Below the pieces are notes generated by a model. That model made no database searches, was not told the origin of the DNA, and saw only the letters and a program-made list of their open reading frames with translations. Both the position numbers and the translations under genes were made by a program. Positions 37,825 to 46,020 of a stretch of DNA of 64,000 nucleotides are shown piece by piece. How positions within the stretch are numbered: the first letter of the stretch is position 1; the number at the start of each line of letters is the position of its first letter. Origin of the DNA: Clostridium acetobutylicum ATCC 824 (GTDB lineage Bacteria > Bacillota > Clostridia > Clostridiales > Clostridiaceae); contig NC_003030.1 in the NCBI RefSeq assembly GCF_000008765.1, positions 840,001-904,000 on the forward strand, written 5' to 3'.

Positions 37825-39174
37825 ATGCTTGAGGAAACAAGGAAAGACCAAATAGGTGTAGTATTCTTATTAAGAAAAGAAACATCATTAAATAAATTAA
37901 GAGCGTTAGAAATTCAAGAAATTATTTTTTTAATTTGTTCTGCAAGATTTTTTAAATCAAAACAAACAATTGCGAGTAATATTTTTAAAGAAAAAATTGA
38001 GATTTTTATGAAGGTTTTATTAGAAAAAATAAGAAATGCTAATGAATTATTTATTATGTATGATGAAAATACTGATTACCCATATATAGATTCTAAGGAT
38101 AGAGTATGGATATTTTCAAAACAAGAATATGCAGTTGTTGTTAAGAATTATTTTGTGAAACAATCGATACGTCTTAAAGTAAAGAGAGTAAACAAACAAT
38201 GTATTCTGGATAACTTTAATAATTTACATAGGCTTGGAATAAAAAAAATAATAGTAGATAATGGTCAATATAAAGTTGAGATAGACAGAAAGGATATATT
38301 ACCTCCCCCTCATATTGGTAATACGATGTTGATAAATATTCCGATAGAAAATCCTAAGTTGCAGTACAGTATGATAAAGTTTTTTCAAAATCTGTATTCT
38401 AAAGATGAGTATGAAGGAAAGCAGGAATTTATCCATGACTTGGAGAGAAAAATGTTGGATGAGATAGTAAGTGCTAAGTATTTAGTTCCAGTAAAAGTTG
38501 GAACAGCAGCTCCCATAATCTCAAGAGAGCAAGTAAAGACTATATTAAACAAAAAAGATACTGAGTTTGCAAGCATAGTAGATAAGGATGATACAACTTG
38601 GCTTCCGGCTTTTACTGATTGGGAGGAGTTTGAAAAGGTATATCATAAAAATATGTGGAGGGGATATATAACTTCCTACGATGGTTTAATGAAATTATGT
38701 GTTAAAATGCATGGTGTGGTTGTAAATTGTAGTGGAGTTTCACTACGAATAGATGAAAACAATAGAAAAATGTTAGAGATATATGAAAGAGGTAAGGTCT
38801 TAACAGAAGAAAAGAAAGAAGAGAAAAAAGAAATAGTTAAGAAAAATCATGATTCAAAGGATACAGAAATCACACTTTGTGAGCCTAAAGAGTATCCAGA
38901 CGAAATGATAGAGGCTGTTAAGCAGTATATGGAAAACAGGAAATCCATCAATAAAGCATATATAAGACTTATGACAAAGAATCAGGATAAAAGCTACCTT
39001 ATAGTTGTGGACTATAATGAAAAGGATGATAAGGTATTTGATGAAATTGCAGAGGTTGCAGTTCCTTATTTAAGAGGTATGCATTTAGACATGGTTCAAA
39101 TGGATGCTTGGGCCAAAGATGCACTTATAGATGTTAAACCATTTTATAAAAAAAAGCTGTTTGGAATATTTTAA
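37825..39174 (+). CDS. SseB-family protein with extra N-terminal region
   Basis: A cytoplasmic protein of about 449 residues. Residues 1-190 are a Lys/Ile-rich region I do not recognise. Residues about 200-310 resemble the SseB N-terminal domain (KYLVPVKVGTAAP ... LPAFTDWEEFEKVY), then a Glu/Lys linker (about 325-345), then an SseB C-terminal domain (about 360-449, YIRLMTKNQDKSYLIVVDY). SseB proteins were named for enhanced serine sensitivity in E. coli; the molecular role is unclear. Homologues are common in Firmicutes, often near type VII-like systems, but none is seen here. GGAGG abuts ATG 37813, so ATG 37825 is the likelier start, though its spacing of 12 nt is long. Confidence 0.72.
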   Translation: MLEETRKDQIGVVFLLRKETSLNKLRALEIQEIIFLICSARFFKSKQTIASNIFKEKIEIFMKVLLEKIRNANELFIMYDENTDYPYIDSKDRVWIFSKQEYAVVVKNYFVKQSIRLKVKRVNKQCILDNFNNLHRLGIKKIIVDNGQYKVEIDRKDILPPPHIGNTMLINIPIENPKLQYSMIKFFQNLYSKDEYEGKQEFIHDLERKMLDEIVSAKYLVPVKVGTAAPIISREQVKTILNKKDTEFASIVDKDDTTWLPAFTDWEEFEKVYHKNMWRGYITSYDGLMKLCVKMHGVVVNCSGVSLRIDENNRKMLEIYERGKVLTEEKKEEKKEIVKKNHDSKDTEITLCEPKEYPDEMIEAVKQYMENRKSINKAYIRLMTKNQDKSYLIVVDYNEKDDKVFDEIAEVAVPYLRGMHLDMVQMDAWAKDALIDVKPFYKKKLFGIF

Positions 39175-39185
39175 TATGTAAATAA

Positions 39186-39214
39186 AATCCTCGGTGATAT
39201 ACCGAGGGTTGTTT
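39186..39214 (+). terminator. Intrinsic terminator
   Basis: The stem AATCCTCGGT / ACCGAGGGTT followed by GTTTT ends the SseB-like gene and lies before the convergent reductase. Confidence 0.85.
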
Positions 39215-39228
39215 TATGTTATACGAAT

Positions 39229-39897
39229 TTAATCTGAGTAGGGCTTATCAAATAAAGCACTTATTTTAATACCGTTTCGTTTTGCCCATTTTTTCCAAAA
39301 TATATGTCCGAAAATAAAAAATAGTCTTCTAGGTATTTTGGGATTTACAAAAATATTATTAATTTCAATTGAGACTTGATTTTCAATATCATAAGTGATT
39401 TTATTTATAGATTTATAAACACAGCTGCTTAGTTTATTTAAAAGAGGGTTGTTTTTAGAAAAATTAACAAATTCCCCTGCACCAATACCAATGCCAAATC
39501 TAAAATTTATATTTAATTTTTTGCAGCAGTTGAAAACTATTTTTAGTGCTTCTACATTCATTTTTGCATCGGGGAAACCACAGTTTACTACAGCATATAG
39601 GTTAGTCTTTTGACTTATAGTATCCTTATTTTTTAAGTAGATATAATAGTCTTCTAAAAATCTTACTAGAAGACTTGGCATAGAATAGACATATAGTGGA
39701 AAGGCTAGTATAATGTAATCCGCATCTAGAAGTGTTTTAAAAGTAGACTCTAAATCTCCTTTTATACTAGAAGTTGTGTCTATATAATATTTAGTGTAAT
39801 TTTTAGAGTCTAATGACTTGTCTATTAAATTTAAATAAAGAGTTGAATTGGCTTTTTTTGATCTTGGACTTCCATTTATAAAGCATATATTTTTCAT
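39229..39897 (-). CDS. NAD(P)H-dependent FMN oxidoreductase, flavodoxin fold
   Basis: A 222-residue soluble flavoprotein. The N-terminal FINGSPRSKKANSTLY is the FMN-phosphate loop of NADPH-dependent FMN reductases, and AFPLYVYSMPSLLVRFLEDY matches the second FMN contact and dimer helix. The C-terminal 60 residues are basic (PRRLFFIFGHIFWKKWAKR) and may lie on the membrane. It is the second gene of a leftward pair, 16 nt after another flavodoxin-like protein, so the two probably act together. GGAGG precedes the ATG. Confidence 0.8.
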   Translation of the reverse strand: MKNICFINGSPRSKKANSTLYLNLIDKSLDSKNYTKYYIDTTSSIKGDLESTFKTLLDADYIILAFPLYVYSMPSLLVRFLEDYYIYLKNKDTISQKTNLYAVVNCGFPDAKMNVEALKIVFNCCKKLNINFRFGIGIGAGEFVNFSKNNPLLNKLSSCVYKSINKITYDIENQVSIEINNIFVNPKIPRRLFFIFGHIFWKKWAKRNGIKISALFDKPYSD

Positions 39898-39913
39898 AGT
39901 TCCTCCATTATAT

Positions 39914-40456
39914 TTATATAATTTTTTTCAAATCATCAAGTATTTTTTTGTTGTCCTCTATTTTAAGAGAGTAAAAGACATCTCTATAATTACGTCCGTG
40001 ATTATCAATTAAATCTTGAAAAGTGCTTTTTTCTTCTTTTGTTACATCATCACCATAAGCTACAATTATTTCTTTTGGGTTTTTTTCATATCTTAGAGGA
40101 TGCTTAATTACTCCATTAATAACTTTGAAGAAAGGTAAACAATAGGGTTGAGCTCTGTCTATAATGGTTTTAATATTTGCACTGTATTGACCAAAAATTA
40201 TGGGAGTTAAATAAATAACTATATCGCTATTTATGTAACTTTTATTTACTTCAGACATTGAATCCTTAAGAACACATTTGCCTGGTGTTTTTATCCAACA
40301 GCTAAAGCAGCCTATACAGTGCTTAAAACTGTTTCTCCCAGCTTCAATAACTTTTGTTTCAAAATTTTTGTAAGAAAAAAACTCAAGTAAATCTTTTTTT
40401 AATACTTCGCTAGGAATTGTTCTCTTATCCTTATCACAGATAAGTAATATTTTCAT
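39914..40456 (-). CDS. Flavodoxin-family protein with Cys cluster (iron-sulfur flavoprotein-like)
   Basis: A 180-residue protein of the NADPH-dependent FMN reductase/iron-sulfur flavoprotein group. After the first strand (MKILLICD) it has CIGCFSCWIKTPGKCVLKD, a compact Cys motif seen in iron-sulfur flavoproteins that binds a [4Fe-4S] cluster, followed by the second FMN loop (LTPIIFGQYSANIKTIIDR). The usual phosphate loop with Ser-Pro-Arg is weak here (DKDKRTIPS), so FMN binding needs proof. GAGGAG precedes the ATG. It is first in a two-gene leftward unit. Confidence 0.75.
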   Translation of the reverse strand: MKILLICDKDKRTIPSEVLKKDLLEFFSYKNFETKVIEAGRNSFKHCIGCFSCWIKTPGKCVLKDSMSEVNKSYINSDIVIYLTPIIFGQYSANIKTIIDRAQPYCLPFFKVINGVIKHPLRYEKNPKEIIVAYGDDVTKEEKSTFQDLIDNHGRNYRDVFYSLKIEDNKKILDDLKKII

Positions 40457-40664
40457 TTAGATCACTCCTCAATTTATAGAATAGCTTTTGTAGAATCTTT
40501 GAAAAATAAGTTGAAACAATTGTATTATAATTATAACAAGAGATGGGTTTAGTGCAAATATATTACTAATGGATTTTAAATAATATAAATTAGACTCTAC
40601 ATATTAAAGAATTATGGTAATATATTATATATAAATTTTAATAATGCAAAAGAGGAAGGTGAAA

Positions 40665-41462
40665 ATGAAGAAATTTAATAATTTTATAAGAAAGACATTG
40701 ATTATAGCACTCATGGTTCTATTAATAAGCGGACAAAAAGTAGCTGTATTAGCAAGGGCAGGAGGTGGAAGCTCAGGTGGTAGCCATGGCGGTTCATTTC
40801 ACGGAGGTTCATTTCATGGAAGTTCACTAGGTGGGAGAGGTTCAGGTTTTATTGGTCCAATTGTAATTGGAATAAATGCAGGTTTTATGGGTCTTATTTT
40901 TGTAGTAGGAGTAATAATTCCAAATAAAATTATGCGTAAAAAAAAGAATGAAAGTATTTCAGCAATAAACGATTTATCTATAGACGATAATAATTGGAAT
41001 TATGATGAAATAAAAAAGGATGTAGAAGAAGCATTTTATAATATTCAAAAGGCTTGGATGGAGAGAAATCAAGAATTAGCTAGAGAATATATGAGTAAGA
41101 AACTGTACGATAAACATAAAGCTGAAACTGAAAGTATGATTATTAAAAAAGAAAAAAATATTTTAGATAATGTACAATTGTTAGAATTTTATCCAGTAGC
41201 AGTTGAAGATTACGAAGGTACGGATAAAGATAGCTTTTGGTTATATATAAAAGCTAAGGCCATAGATTATACAATAAATGAGGAAGACAATAAGGTAATA
41301 GAAGGATATCAATCCGTTAGTGTTGAATTTGAAGAGTATTGGAAGTTTATAAGAGAAGAAAAAAGCTGGGTGGCAGATGAGATAAAGCAAACAAAAGATG
41401 TTGTGGACTTGAGCTTTTTTAAAATACATATAGATAATAAACAAGATTATTCTATAGAGTAA
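40665..41462 (+). CDS. Exported or membrane-anchored Tim44-like domain protein
   Basis: A protein of about 265 residues. A signal peptide-like helix (about 10-32) is followed by a Gly/Ser/His-rich stretch (GGSHGGSFHGGSFHGSS), a second hydrophobic helix (about 62-82) and a C-terminal Tim44-like domain (about 105-250, including AWMERNQELAREYMSKKLYD). Related bacterial proteins of unknown function share this layout. The His/Gly stretch might bind metal, which is only a guess. The ATG at 40665 has GAGGAAGGTG upstream; the ATG-like start at 40644 has none. It ends at a terminator. Confidence 0.78.
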   Translation: MKKFNNFIRKTLIIALMVLLISGQKVAVLARAGGGSSGGSHGGSFHGGSFHGSSLGGRGSGFIGPIVIGINAGFMGLIFVVGVIIPNKIMRKKKNESISAINDLSIDDNNWNYDEIKKDVEEAFYNIQKAWMERNQELAREYMSKKLYDKHKAETESMIIKKEKNILDNVQLLEFYPVAVEDYEGTDKDSFWLYIKAKAIDYTINEEDNKVIEGYQSVSVEFEEYWKFIREEKSWVADEIKQTKDVVDLSFFKIHIDNKQDYSIE

Positions 41463-41499
41463 AGACAAATGATTATATAATATTAATTTATAATAAGAG

Positions 41500-41528
41500 G
41501 GCACTAAAATAATAGTGCTTTTTTTATA
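41500..41528 (+). terminator. Intrinsic terminator
   Basis: GCACTA pairs with TAGTGC with a short AT loop, followed by TTTTTTTAT. Confidence 0.75.
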
Positions 41529-41674
41529 AAATAAATTATTTTCGTAACGAAGGATACCGAATTTAAAAAAAGTTAATCATATAATTAGAACATAAATTAA
41601 AAGAAATTCAGAAAACCAAGTGTGAAGGTTAATAGTTCATATGGTTTTACTATAAAATAACGGAGGAAAAGGTT

Positions 41675-41869
41675 ATGAAAATTTCAAAAGATATGACTAT
41701 AGGAGAAGTTGTTAGAAATCATCCAGAGTGTGTAGAGGTGTTATTTAATTTTGGATTAGGATGCGTAGGATGTCCGTCAGCACAAGCAGAAACAATAGAA
41801 GAGGCATGCAGCGTTCATGGAATGGATGTTAATGAATTAGTTGAGGCCTTAAATAAGGAGGCTAAATAG
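41675..41869 (+). CDS. DUF1858 domain protein
   Basis: A 64-residue cytoplasmic protein consisting of a single DUF1858 domain (MTIGEVVRNHPECVEVLFNF ...). The conserved Cys pair GCVGCP is present, as in the ScdA/RIC N-terminal and hybrid-cluster-linked versions, which may bind metal or serve as a redox couple. Together with the hemerythrin gene two places downstream this resembles a split iron-sulfur repair protein (ScdA/YtfE has these two domains in one chain). GGAGG lies about 8 nt before the ATG. The next gene starts directly after its stop codon. Confidence 0.88.
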   Translation: MKISKDMTIGEVVRNHPECVEVLFNFGLGCVGCPSAQAETIEEACSVHGMDVNELVEALNKEAK

Positions 41870-42496
41870 ATGAGTGCATTCTTGGGGAAAATTCATTATT
41901 GGCTTTACAATAAAATTCAATTGCATGAAGCTTTAATAGAAGATATAGCAAAACTTGCAGATAATAATGGTTATAAAGCTGATAGCCTTATAAGCGAAAG
42001 TTACTCAAAATATGGTGAGCCTATAGTAGGTTCACTTGAAGATAATATAAATCATAGTAATATACATGGATGGCTTCAAGAAAGAATAATAAGTGTAGAA
42101 AGTAGATTGGCATATATTATAACTAATTTGTTAGGGGATAACATTGTTAAAAAAGAGGATATTGCTCATATTTTTTATCAAAATGGGGTAAATACAATGA
42201 AGGAACTTAATGTAGAAGATGGGACACCTGAAAACTTTTTTAACCTTATTTTTGATTACATGCTTGAAGGAATGCCATGTGATAGGGTAAATGAAATAAT
42301 TGAAAACAGCGAAGAGTCTATTAGTTGGAGAACTACTAGCGACTTGCATAGAACTTATTGGGATAATGTTCATGGAGATGTTAAGAATTTTAATGATTTT
42401 AGAGATTCGTGGATTAATGGTTTTTTTAGTGAAAGTCCTGCTGGGTATAAATACTCTAGAAAAGAAGATGGAATAAGTACAATAGAAAAGGTGTGA
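41870..42496 (+). CDS. Uncharacterised protein of the DUF1858-hemerythrin operon
   Basis: I do not recognise this 208-residue protein. It is soluble, acidic and mainly helical, with no Cys cluster (one Cys) and no signal peptide. Several Trp and Asn/Tyr-rich segments (FFNLIFDYMLEGMPCDRVNEI) occur but no motif stands out. Its ATG follows the DUF1858 stop codon with no gap, with AAGGAGG at the end of that gene, and the hemerythrin gene starts 4 nt after it ends, so the three are one translationally coupled unit. A role in iron-sulfur or oxygen/nitric oxide handling is inferred from context only. Confidence 0.75.
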   Translation: MSAFLGKIHYWLYNKIQLHEALIEDIAKLADNNGYKADSLISESYSKYGEPIVGSLEDNINHSNIHGWLQERIISVESRLAYIITNLLGDNIVKKEDIAHIFYQNGVNTMKELNVEDGTPENFFNLIFDYMLEGMPCDRVNEIIENSEESISWRTTSDLHRTYWDNVHGDVKNFNDFRDSWINGFFSESPAGYKYSRKEDGISTIEKV

Positions 42497-42500
42497 TCTT

Positions 42501-43055
42501 ATGGATGGAATTGCTTTAATGGTTGATGAACACAAAAATATAAAGAGAATGCTTAAGGTTATAAGAAAAGTTTGCTTTGGTATTATGAATGGAAAAGAAG
42601 TTGAATATGAAGACTTTGAAGATATCATTGATTTTGTGAGGAATTATGCGGATAAGCATCACCATGGAAAAGAAGAAAAGTTTTTATTTAATAGAATGGT
42701 TGATGAAATAGGTGGAGCAGCGGAGAAATTAGTTAAGTATGGAATGCTTGTAGAACACGACTTTGGAAGACTTTATATGAGAGACCTTGAGGAAGCTATA
42801 AATAAGCTAAAAAATGGTGATAGTGAAGCAAAGCTTGATGTTATAGCTAATGCTGTAGGGTATACAAATTTATTAAATAGACATATAGATAAAGAAGATA
42901 ATGTTGCATATTCGTTTGCTAAAAGAGAGCTTAGTGAAGAGACATTAAATGAGATAAATAAAGAATGCTTTGAGTTTGAAGAAGAAACTAATAAGGAAGG
43001 CATTCAAAATAAATATGCTAAAATACTAGAAGCTCTGGAGAAAAAATATAACTAA
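42501..43055 (+). CDS. Hemerythrin-domain protein
   Basis: A 184-residue four-helix-bundle protein with a hemerythrin-like di-iron site. The ligand set is visible: VDEHKNI in helix 1, ADKHHHGKEEKFLF in helix 2, LVEHDFGR in helix 3 and LNRHIDKEDNV in helix 4. It should bind O2 or nitric oxide, or take part in iron-sulfur repair as in YtfE/ScdA. The neighbouring DUF1858 gene supports this. It is the last gene of the three-gene unit, ended by a perfect terminator. Confidence 0.9.
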   Translation: MDGIALMVDEHKNIKRMLKVIRKVCFGIMNGKEVEYEDFEDIIDFVRNYADKHHHGKEEKFLFNRMVDEIGGAAEKLVKYGMLVEHDFGRLYMRDLEEAINKLKNGDSEAKLDVIANAVGYTNLLNRHIDKEDNVAYSFAKRELSEETLNEINKECFEFEEETNKEGIQNKYAKILEALEKKYN

Positions 43056-43084
43056 ATTTATAGTAATGATTAAAAAAGCTTTAT

Positions 43085-43138
43085 TAAGGTTAAGTTAATA
43101 TTAAAGGAAGTATATGATATTAACTTAACCTTATTTTT
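43085..43138 (+). terminator. Intrinsic terminator
   Basis: The 17-bp perfect stem TAAGGTTAAGTTAATAT / ATATTAACTTAACCTTA followed by TTTTTA ends the hemerythrin operon. Confidence 0.93.
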
Positions 43139-43207
43139 ATATTGACACAAATAAGGAATTATTATTCAATATAGTATATAATAATTTAAAATTAAGGAGT
43201 TTCTGAT

Positions 43208-43639
43208 ATGATAATTATTTTAATTATGTCTCCTTTTATTGTAATTGGATTGATTCCTTTATTAGTTGGATTGCATTATTATAATGAGGGGAAAAAATAT
43301 GCTTCTGAATCAAAAATTATAGAAGGAGAAATAGTCGATATTGTAAAGGGAGTTAAAGTTTTAGATAGTCCACAATCATGGTGTCCGGTAATCAAGTACT
43401 GGGATGAACGTAGTAACTCATATTTGCTCTATAAATCTAGCACGGGACATACCCTTAAAAGCAAATATACAATTGGTAACAAAATCGAATTAAGACACTT
43501 ATATACTGACAAAGGAGTTGATATTCGCGCCAACACACCAATGGATGTGTATGGGTTAAGCAGACAATTTATGGTTGTGGGGGCGATCATTACTAGCATC
43601 AGTGTCATTATTATGATAGCTTTCTTAATTATTCTTTAA
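43208..43639 (+). CDS. DUF3592-like membrane protein
   Basis: A 143-residue protein with one helix at each end (about 3-24 and 118-142) and an extracytoplasmic beta-rich domain between them. The pattern EGEIVDI ... CPVIKYWDERSNSYLLYKSSTGHT ... YTIGNKIELRHLYTDK matches DUF3592, a family of small membrane proteins of unknown function. AAGGAG precedes the ATG. The gene is alone, with a terminator on either side. Confidence 0.75.
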   Translation: MIIILIMSPFIVIGLIPLLVGLHYYNEGKKYASESKIIEGEIVDIVKGVKVLDSPQSWCPVIKYWDERSNSYLLYKSSTGHTLKSKYTIGNKIELRHLYTDKGVDIRANTPMDVYGLSRQFMVVGAIITSISVIIMIAFLIIL

Positions 43640-43659
43640 GTAAATTTACTTAGAGTGTA

Positions 43660-43708
43660 TAATAATAGGGTTTTAGAACTTAGAAACAAGTTCTGAAACC
43701 CTATTATT
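43660..43708. terminator. Bidirectional terminator
   Basis: The long stem AATAATAGGGTTTTAGAACTT / AAGTTCTGAAACCCTATTATT has one mismatch and reaches the stop codon of the convergent MFS gene. Confidence 0.92.
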
Positions 43709-44942
43709 ATATATTTATATGAATATTCTTATACAAGACAGGTATTGCCACTGTTATAAGTACTATACCCATAAAAGCGGGGGTGGCATGACCAAGTGAT
43801 ACGTAGATTTGACCACCAATGATAGGTCCGATCATTCTTGCTAAAGCTTGAATAGATTGGCTTCCTCCTTGAATTCTTCCTTGCTCGCTAGAATCAACAG
43901 ACTTGGAGAGCATCCCATTGAAGGAAGGTCCGAAGATGGAATCACCAAAACCAAATATAAACATTCCAGCTATAAAGAGAGGATAGAAATAAAATAAAGC
44001 TGATGCTGCAATGAGACTGTAACCTATAACCTCTGAAATCATTCCAAGAATCGCTATATATTTGTCGCTAAGTTTTACTAAAAGCTTTGGCATTATTAAA
44101 CTTTGTGAAATGATATCTTGGAAGCCCATAATTGAAAACATAAGTCCGATTATAGCAGGCTTCCAACTAAAGGTATCTATTGTAAATTGTGAAAAAACAG
44201 CCTGTAAAGATCCGTTTGGAATCCAAAGTAAGAATGCTGAGATAAGAAGTCTTTTCAAGCTTTTTATGGAAAGTAAATTTGCAAGCTGTGTAAATGGATT
44301 TAGTCTTACAAAGGTTATCTCTTTTAGCCTGATATTTTTGTCGAGGCTCTCAGGCATAAAAAAGAATCCGTAAACAACATTTAATAAAGTTATTATTGCG
44401 CCAAAATACAGGGGTACAGAATAACCAAACTTGGCAAGTAATCCTCCTAGAGTTGGACCAATGATGGTGCCTACACCAACAACGGCACTTACCCATCCAA
44501 AGTATTTTGTTCTTTCGTTTTCAGGAATGATGTCTGCAAAATATGCGAATATAGTGCTTATAGTTCCTCCAGTTATACCATCTATTATGCGCCCAGCAAA
44601 TAAAACCCATAGAGCTCCTCCTATGCCAAAAATTAAGTATCCTATTGATGAACCTAAAAGGCATACTAAAAGTACTGGACGGCGGCCATATTTATCGCTC
44701 AAAGCGCCAAGCCCGGGAGCTGAAAAGAACATGCAAATTGCATAGACAGAAGTTAAAAGTGTAACAATTATAGCTTGGTTTCCCGGATTATTTATGTAAG
44801 GCTGAACTAAAAATGGGATTACAGGTGATATGATAGTAAAACCTATTCCAGAAAGAAATACAGATATAAGACCGAATATTAAAGCGTGTTTATTTATAGT
44901 TTGTTTTGTATTATTGCTATTGTGTGATTTAAATTTAGACAT
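43707..44942 (-). CDS. MFS multidrug-type efflux transporter (DHA1)
   Basis: A 411-residue major facilitator protein with twelve predicted helices. The loop 2-3 motif GALSDKYGRRPVLL and the helix 5 motif C-like region (AVVGVGTIIGPTLGG) mark a drug:H+ antiporter of the DHA1/TetA type. The substrate is unknown. A MarR regulator gene lies just upstream on the same strand (145 bp), and both promoters carry the same operator-like sequence, so expression is probably induced by the MarR ligand. GAGGAG precedes the ATG. Confidence 0.88.
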   Translation of the reverse strand: MSKFKSHNSNNTKQTINKHALIFGLISVFLSGIGFTIISPVIPFLVQPYINNPGNQAIIVTLLTSVYAICMFFSAPGLGALSDKYGRRPVLLVCLLGSSIGYLIFGIGGALWVLFAGRIIDGITGGTISTIFAYFADIIPENERTKYFGWVSAVVGVGTIIGPTLGGLLAKFGYSVPLYFGAIITLLNVVYGFFFMPESLDKNIRLKEITFVRLNPFTQLANLLSIKSLKRLLISAFLLWIPNGSLQAVFSQFTIDTFSWKPAIIGLMFSIMGFQDIISQSLIMPKLLVKLSDKYIAILGMISEVIGYSLIAASALFYFYPLFIAGMFIFGFGDSIFGPSFNGMLSKSVDSSEQGRIQGGSQSIQALARMIGPIIGGQIYVSLGHATPAFMGIVLITVAIPVLYKNIHINI

Positions 44943-44971
44943 TTGAATTCTCCTCTCAAAGTTATTAATTT

Positions 44972-44987
44972 TGTTTCCTGGGAAACA
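44972..44987. promoter_or_regulatory. Palindrome in the MFS gene promoter region
   Basis: TGTTTCC and GGAAACA are exact inverted repeats around TG. It lies 30 bp before the MFS start codon and is probably a second operator for the MarR protein. Confidence 0.5.
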
Positions 44988-45006
44988 TGTTTATCATATC
45001 AACTTT

Positions 45007-45024
45007 TTGTTTCCATGTCAACAA
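45007..45024. promoter_or_regulatory. MarR operator candidate before the MFS gene
   Basis: TTGTT-N8-AACAA with inner TCCATGTC. The same 18-bp pattern occurs before the marR gene (45609-45626) with only two inner differences. Confidence 0.65.
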
Positions 45025-45035
45025 AAAAATAAAAA

Positions 45036-45064
45036 TGCAGCCTAGTTTAAATAAAATTAGACTG
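45036..45064 (-). terminator. Terminator of the marR gene
   Basis: Read leftwards, GCAGTCTA pairs with TAGGCTGC and is followed by a T-rich tract, just after the marR stop codon. Confidence 0.65.
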
Positions 45065-45086
45065 CCTATCATTTTACTATTAAAAT

Positions 45087-45560
45087 TTACTCTAACTTAG
45101 TATCTATACCAAGTTTCTTTATTTCTGAATCCAAATGTTTGCTGTACTTTTCTATAAAGCTAAGCATGCTTTCAAATTGTTCATCGGTAACCTGTTCAAA
45201 TACAACTTTATCCCTCTCTTGAAACTCTTTATGTAGATTTTCATGAAGTTTATAAATTTCATGACCCTTTTCAGTAAGTCTAAAATAGATTTCCTTCTTA
45301 TTATCTGCCTTCTGATAGCTCTCCACAATATTCTTTTCTATAAGCTTTTTTGTCATTTTACTTATGGCTCCCCTAGTCATATAAAGGGACTTTGCAAGCT
45401 TTGTAACGTTAGAATCTACATTTTTTCCAATGCATTCGATGTAATGTACTTCAGAGGGTTTATACCCTTTAAGACTATCTTCCATCTTAAGTTTATTGAG
45501 CCAAGCCATTTTGTTAAATAGTTCCCTTAAACTCATCATGACTTGTTCTTCTTTATTCAT
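45087..45560 (-). CDS. MarR-family transcriptional regulator
   Basis: A 157-residue winged-helix dimeric regulator. The DNA-binding part (KLAKSLYMTRGAISKMTKKLIEKN) and wing (KADNKKEIYFRLTEKG) are visible in the middle, flanked by the dimerisation helices. It probably represses itself and the MFS gene downstream via the shared TTGTT-N8-AACAA sites. The ATG at 45560 has GGGAGG 9 nt upstream; the longer frame to 45593 begins before this site. Confidence 0.92.
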   Translation of the reverse strand: MNKEEQVMMSLRELFNKMAWLNKLKMEDSLKGYKPSEVHYIECIGKNVDSNVTKLAKSLYMTRGAISKMTKKLIEKNIVESYQKADNKKEIYFRLTEKGHEIYKLHENLHKEFQERDKVVFEQVTDEQFESMLSFIEKYSKHLDSEIKKLGIDTKLE

Positions 45561-45593
45561 AGTCCGTCCTCCCATCCTTTGGTAGATTAACAA

Positions 45594-46020
45594 TATTATA
45601 TTAAATTTTTGTTTCTATTTCAACAATATTAAGATAATTATTTCAGTATTGAGTTGTAGCAGTTGTTTTAGTTCTACAATAATTTTAAATTGAAGACATG
45701 AAAAGACTAAAAGCCTATAGGAAAGTTAGTTGAAAATATAGTGGGTTTAGGAAAATAAATATACTAAGCGGGCGTGATTAATAGAGTATCTATTCTTTTT
45801 AAAGAATTAATTTATTATATAAATAATATAGTAAATTATTTGATTAAGACAGGAGAAGGCTTTGTAAGATTATAATTGCAATATTAAGCGTACTGTTTTA
45901 TTATAAGATTAAGGTATAATTAATACTACTTGGAAAGTAAAATTTACTTGATAGTAAAATTATGTTTTGCAAACGGAATTTATAAAATATGCGTAAGAAA
46001 AAGGAGAGATATTAATTATT
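45594..46020. other. Intergenic region between marR and the GltD-like gene
   Basis: This 427-bp AT-rich stretch contains the marR operator near its left end and, near its right end, a short perfect dyad AAGTAAA/TTTACTT (45935-45949) within the probable promoter of the GltD-like gene. No open frame with a ribosome binding site is seen. Confidence 0.55.
45609..45626. promoter_or_regulatory. MarR operator candidate before marR
   Basis: TTGTT-N8-AACAA with inner TCTATTTC, about 50 bp upstream of the marR start codon; same pattern as 45007-45024. Confidence 0.65.
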
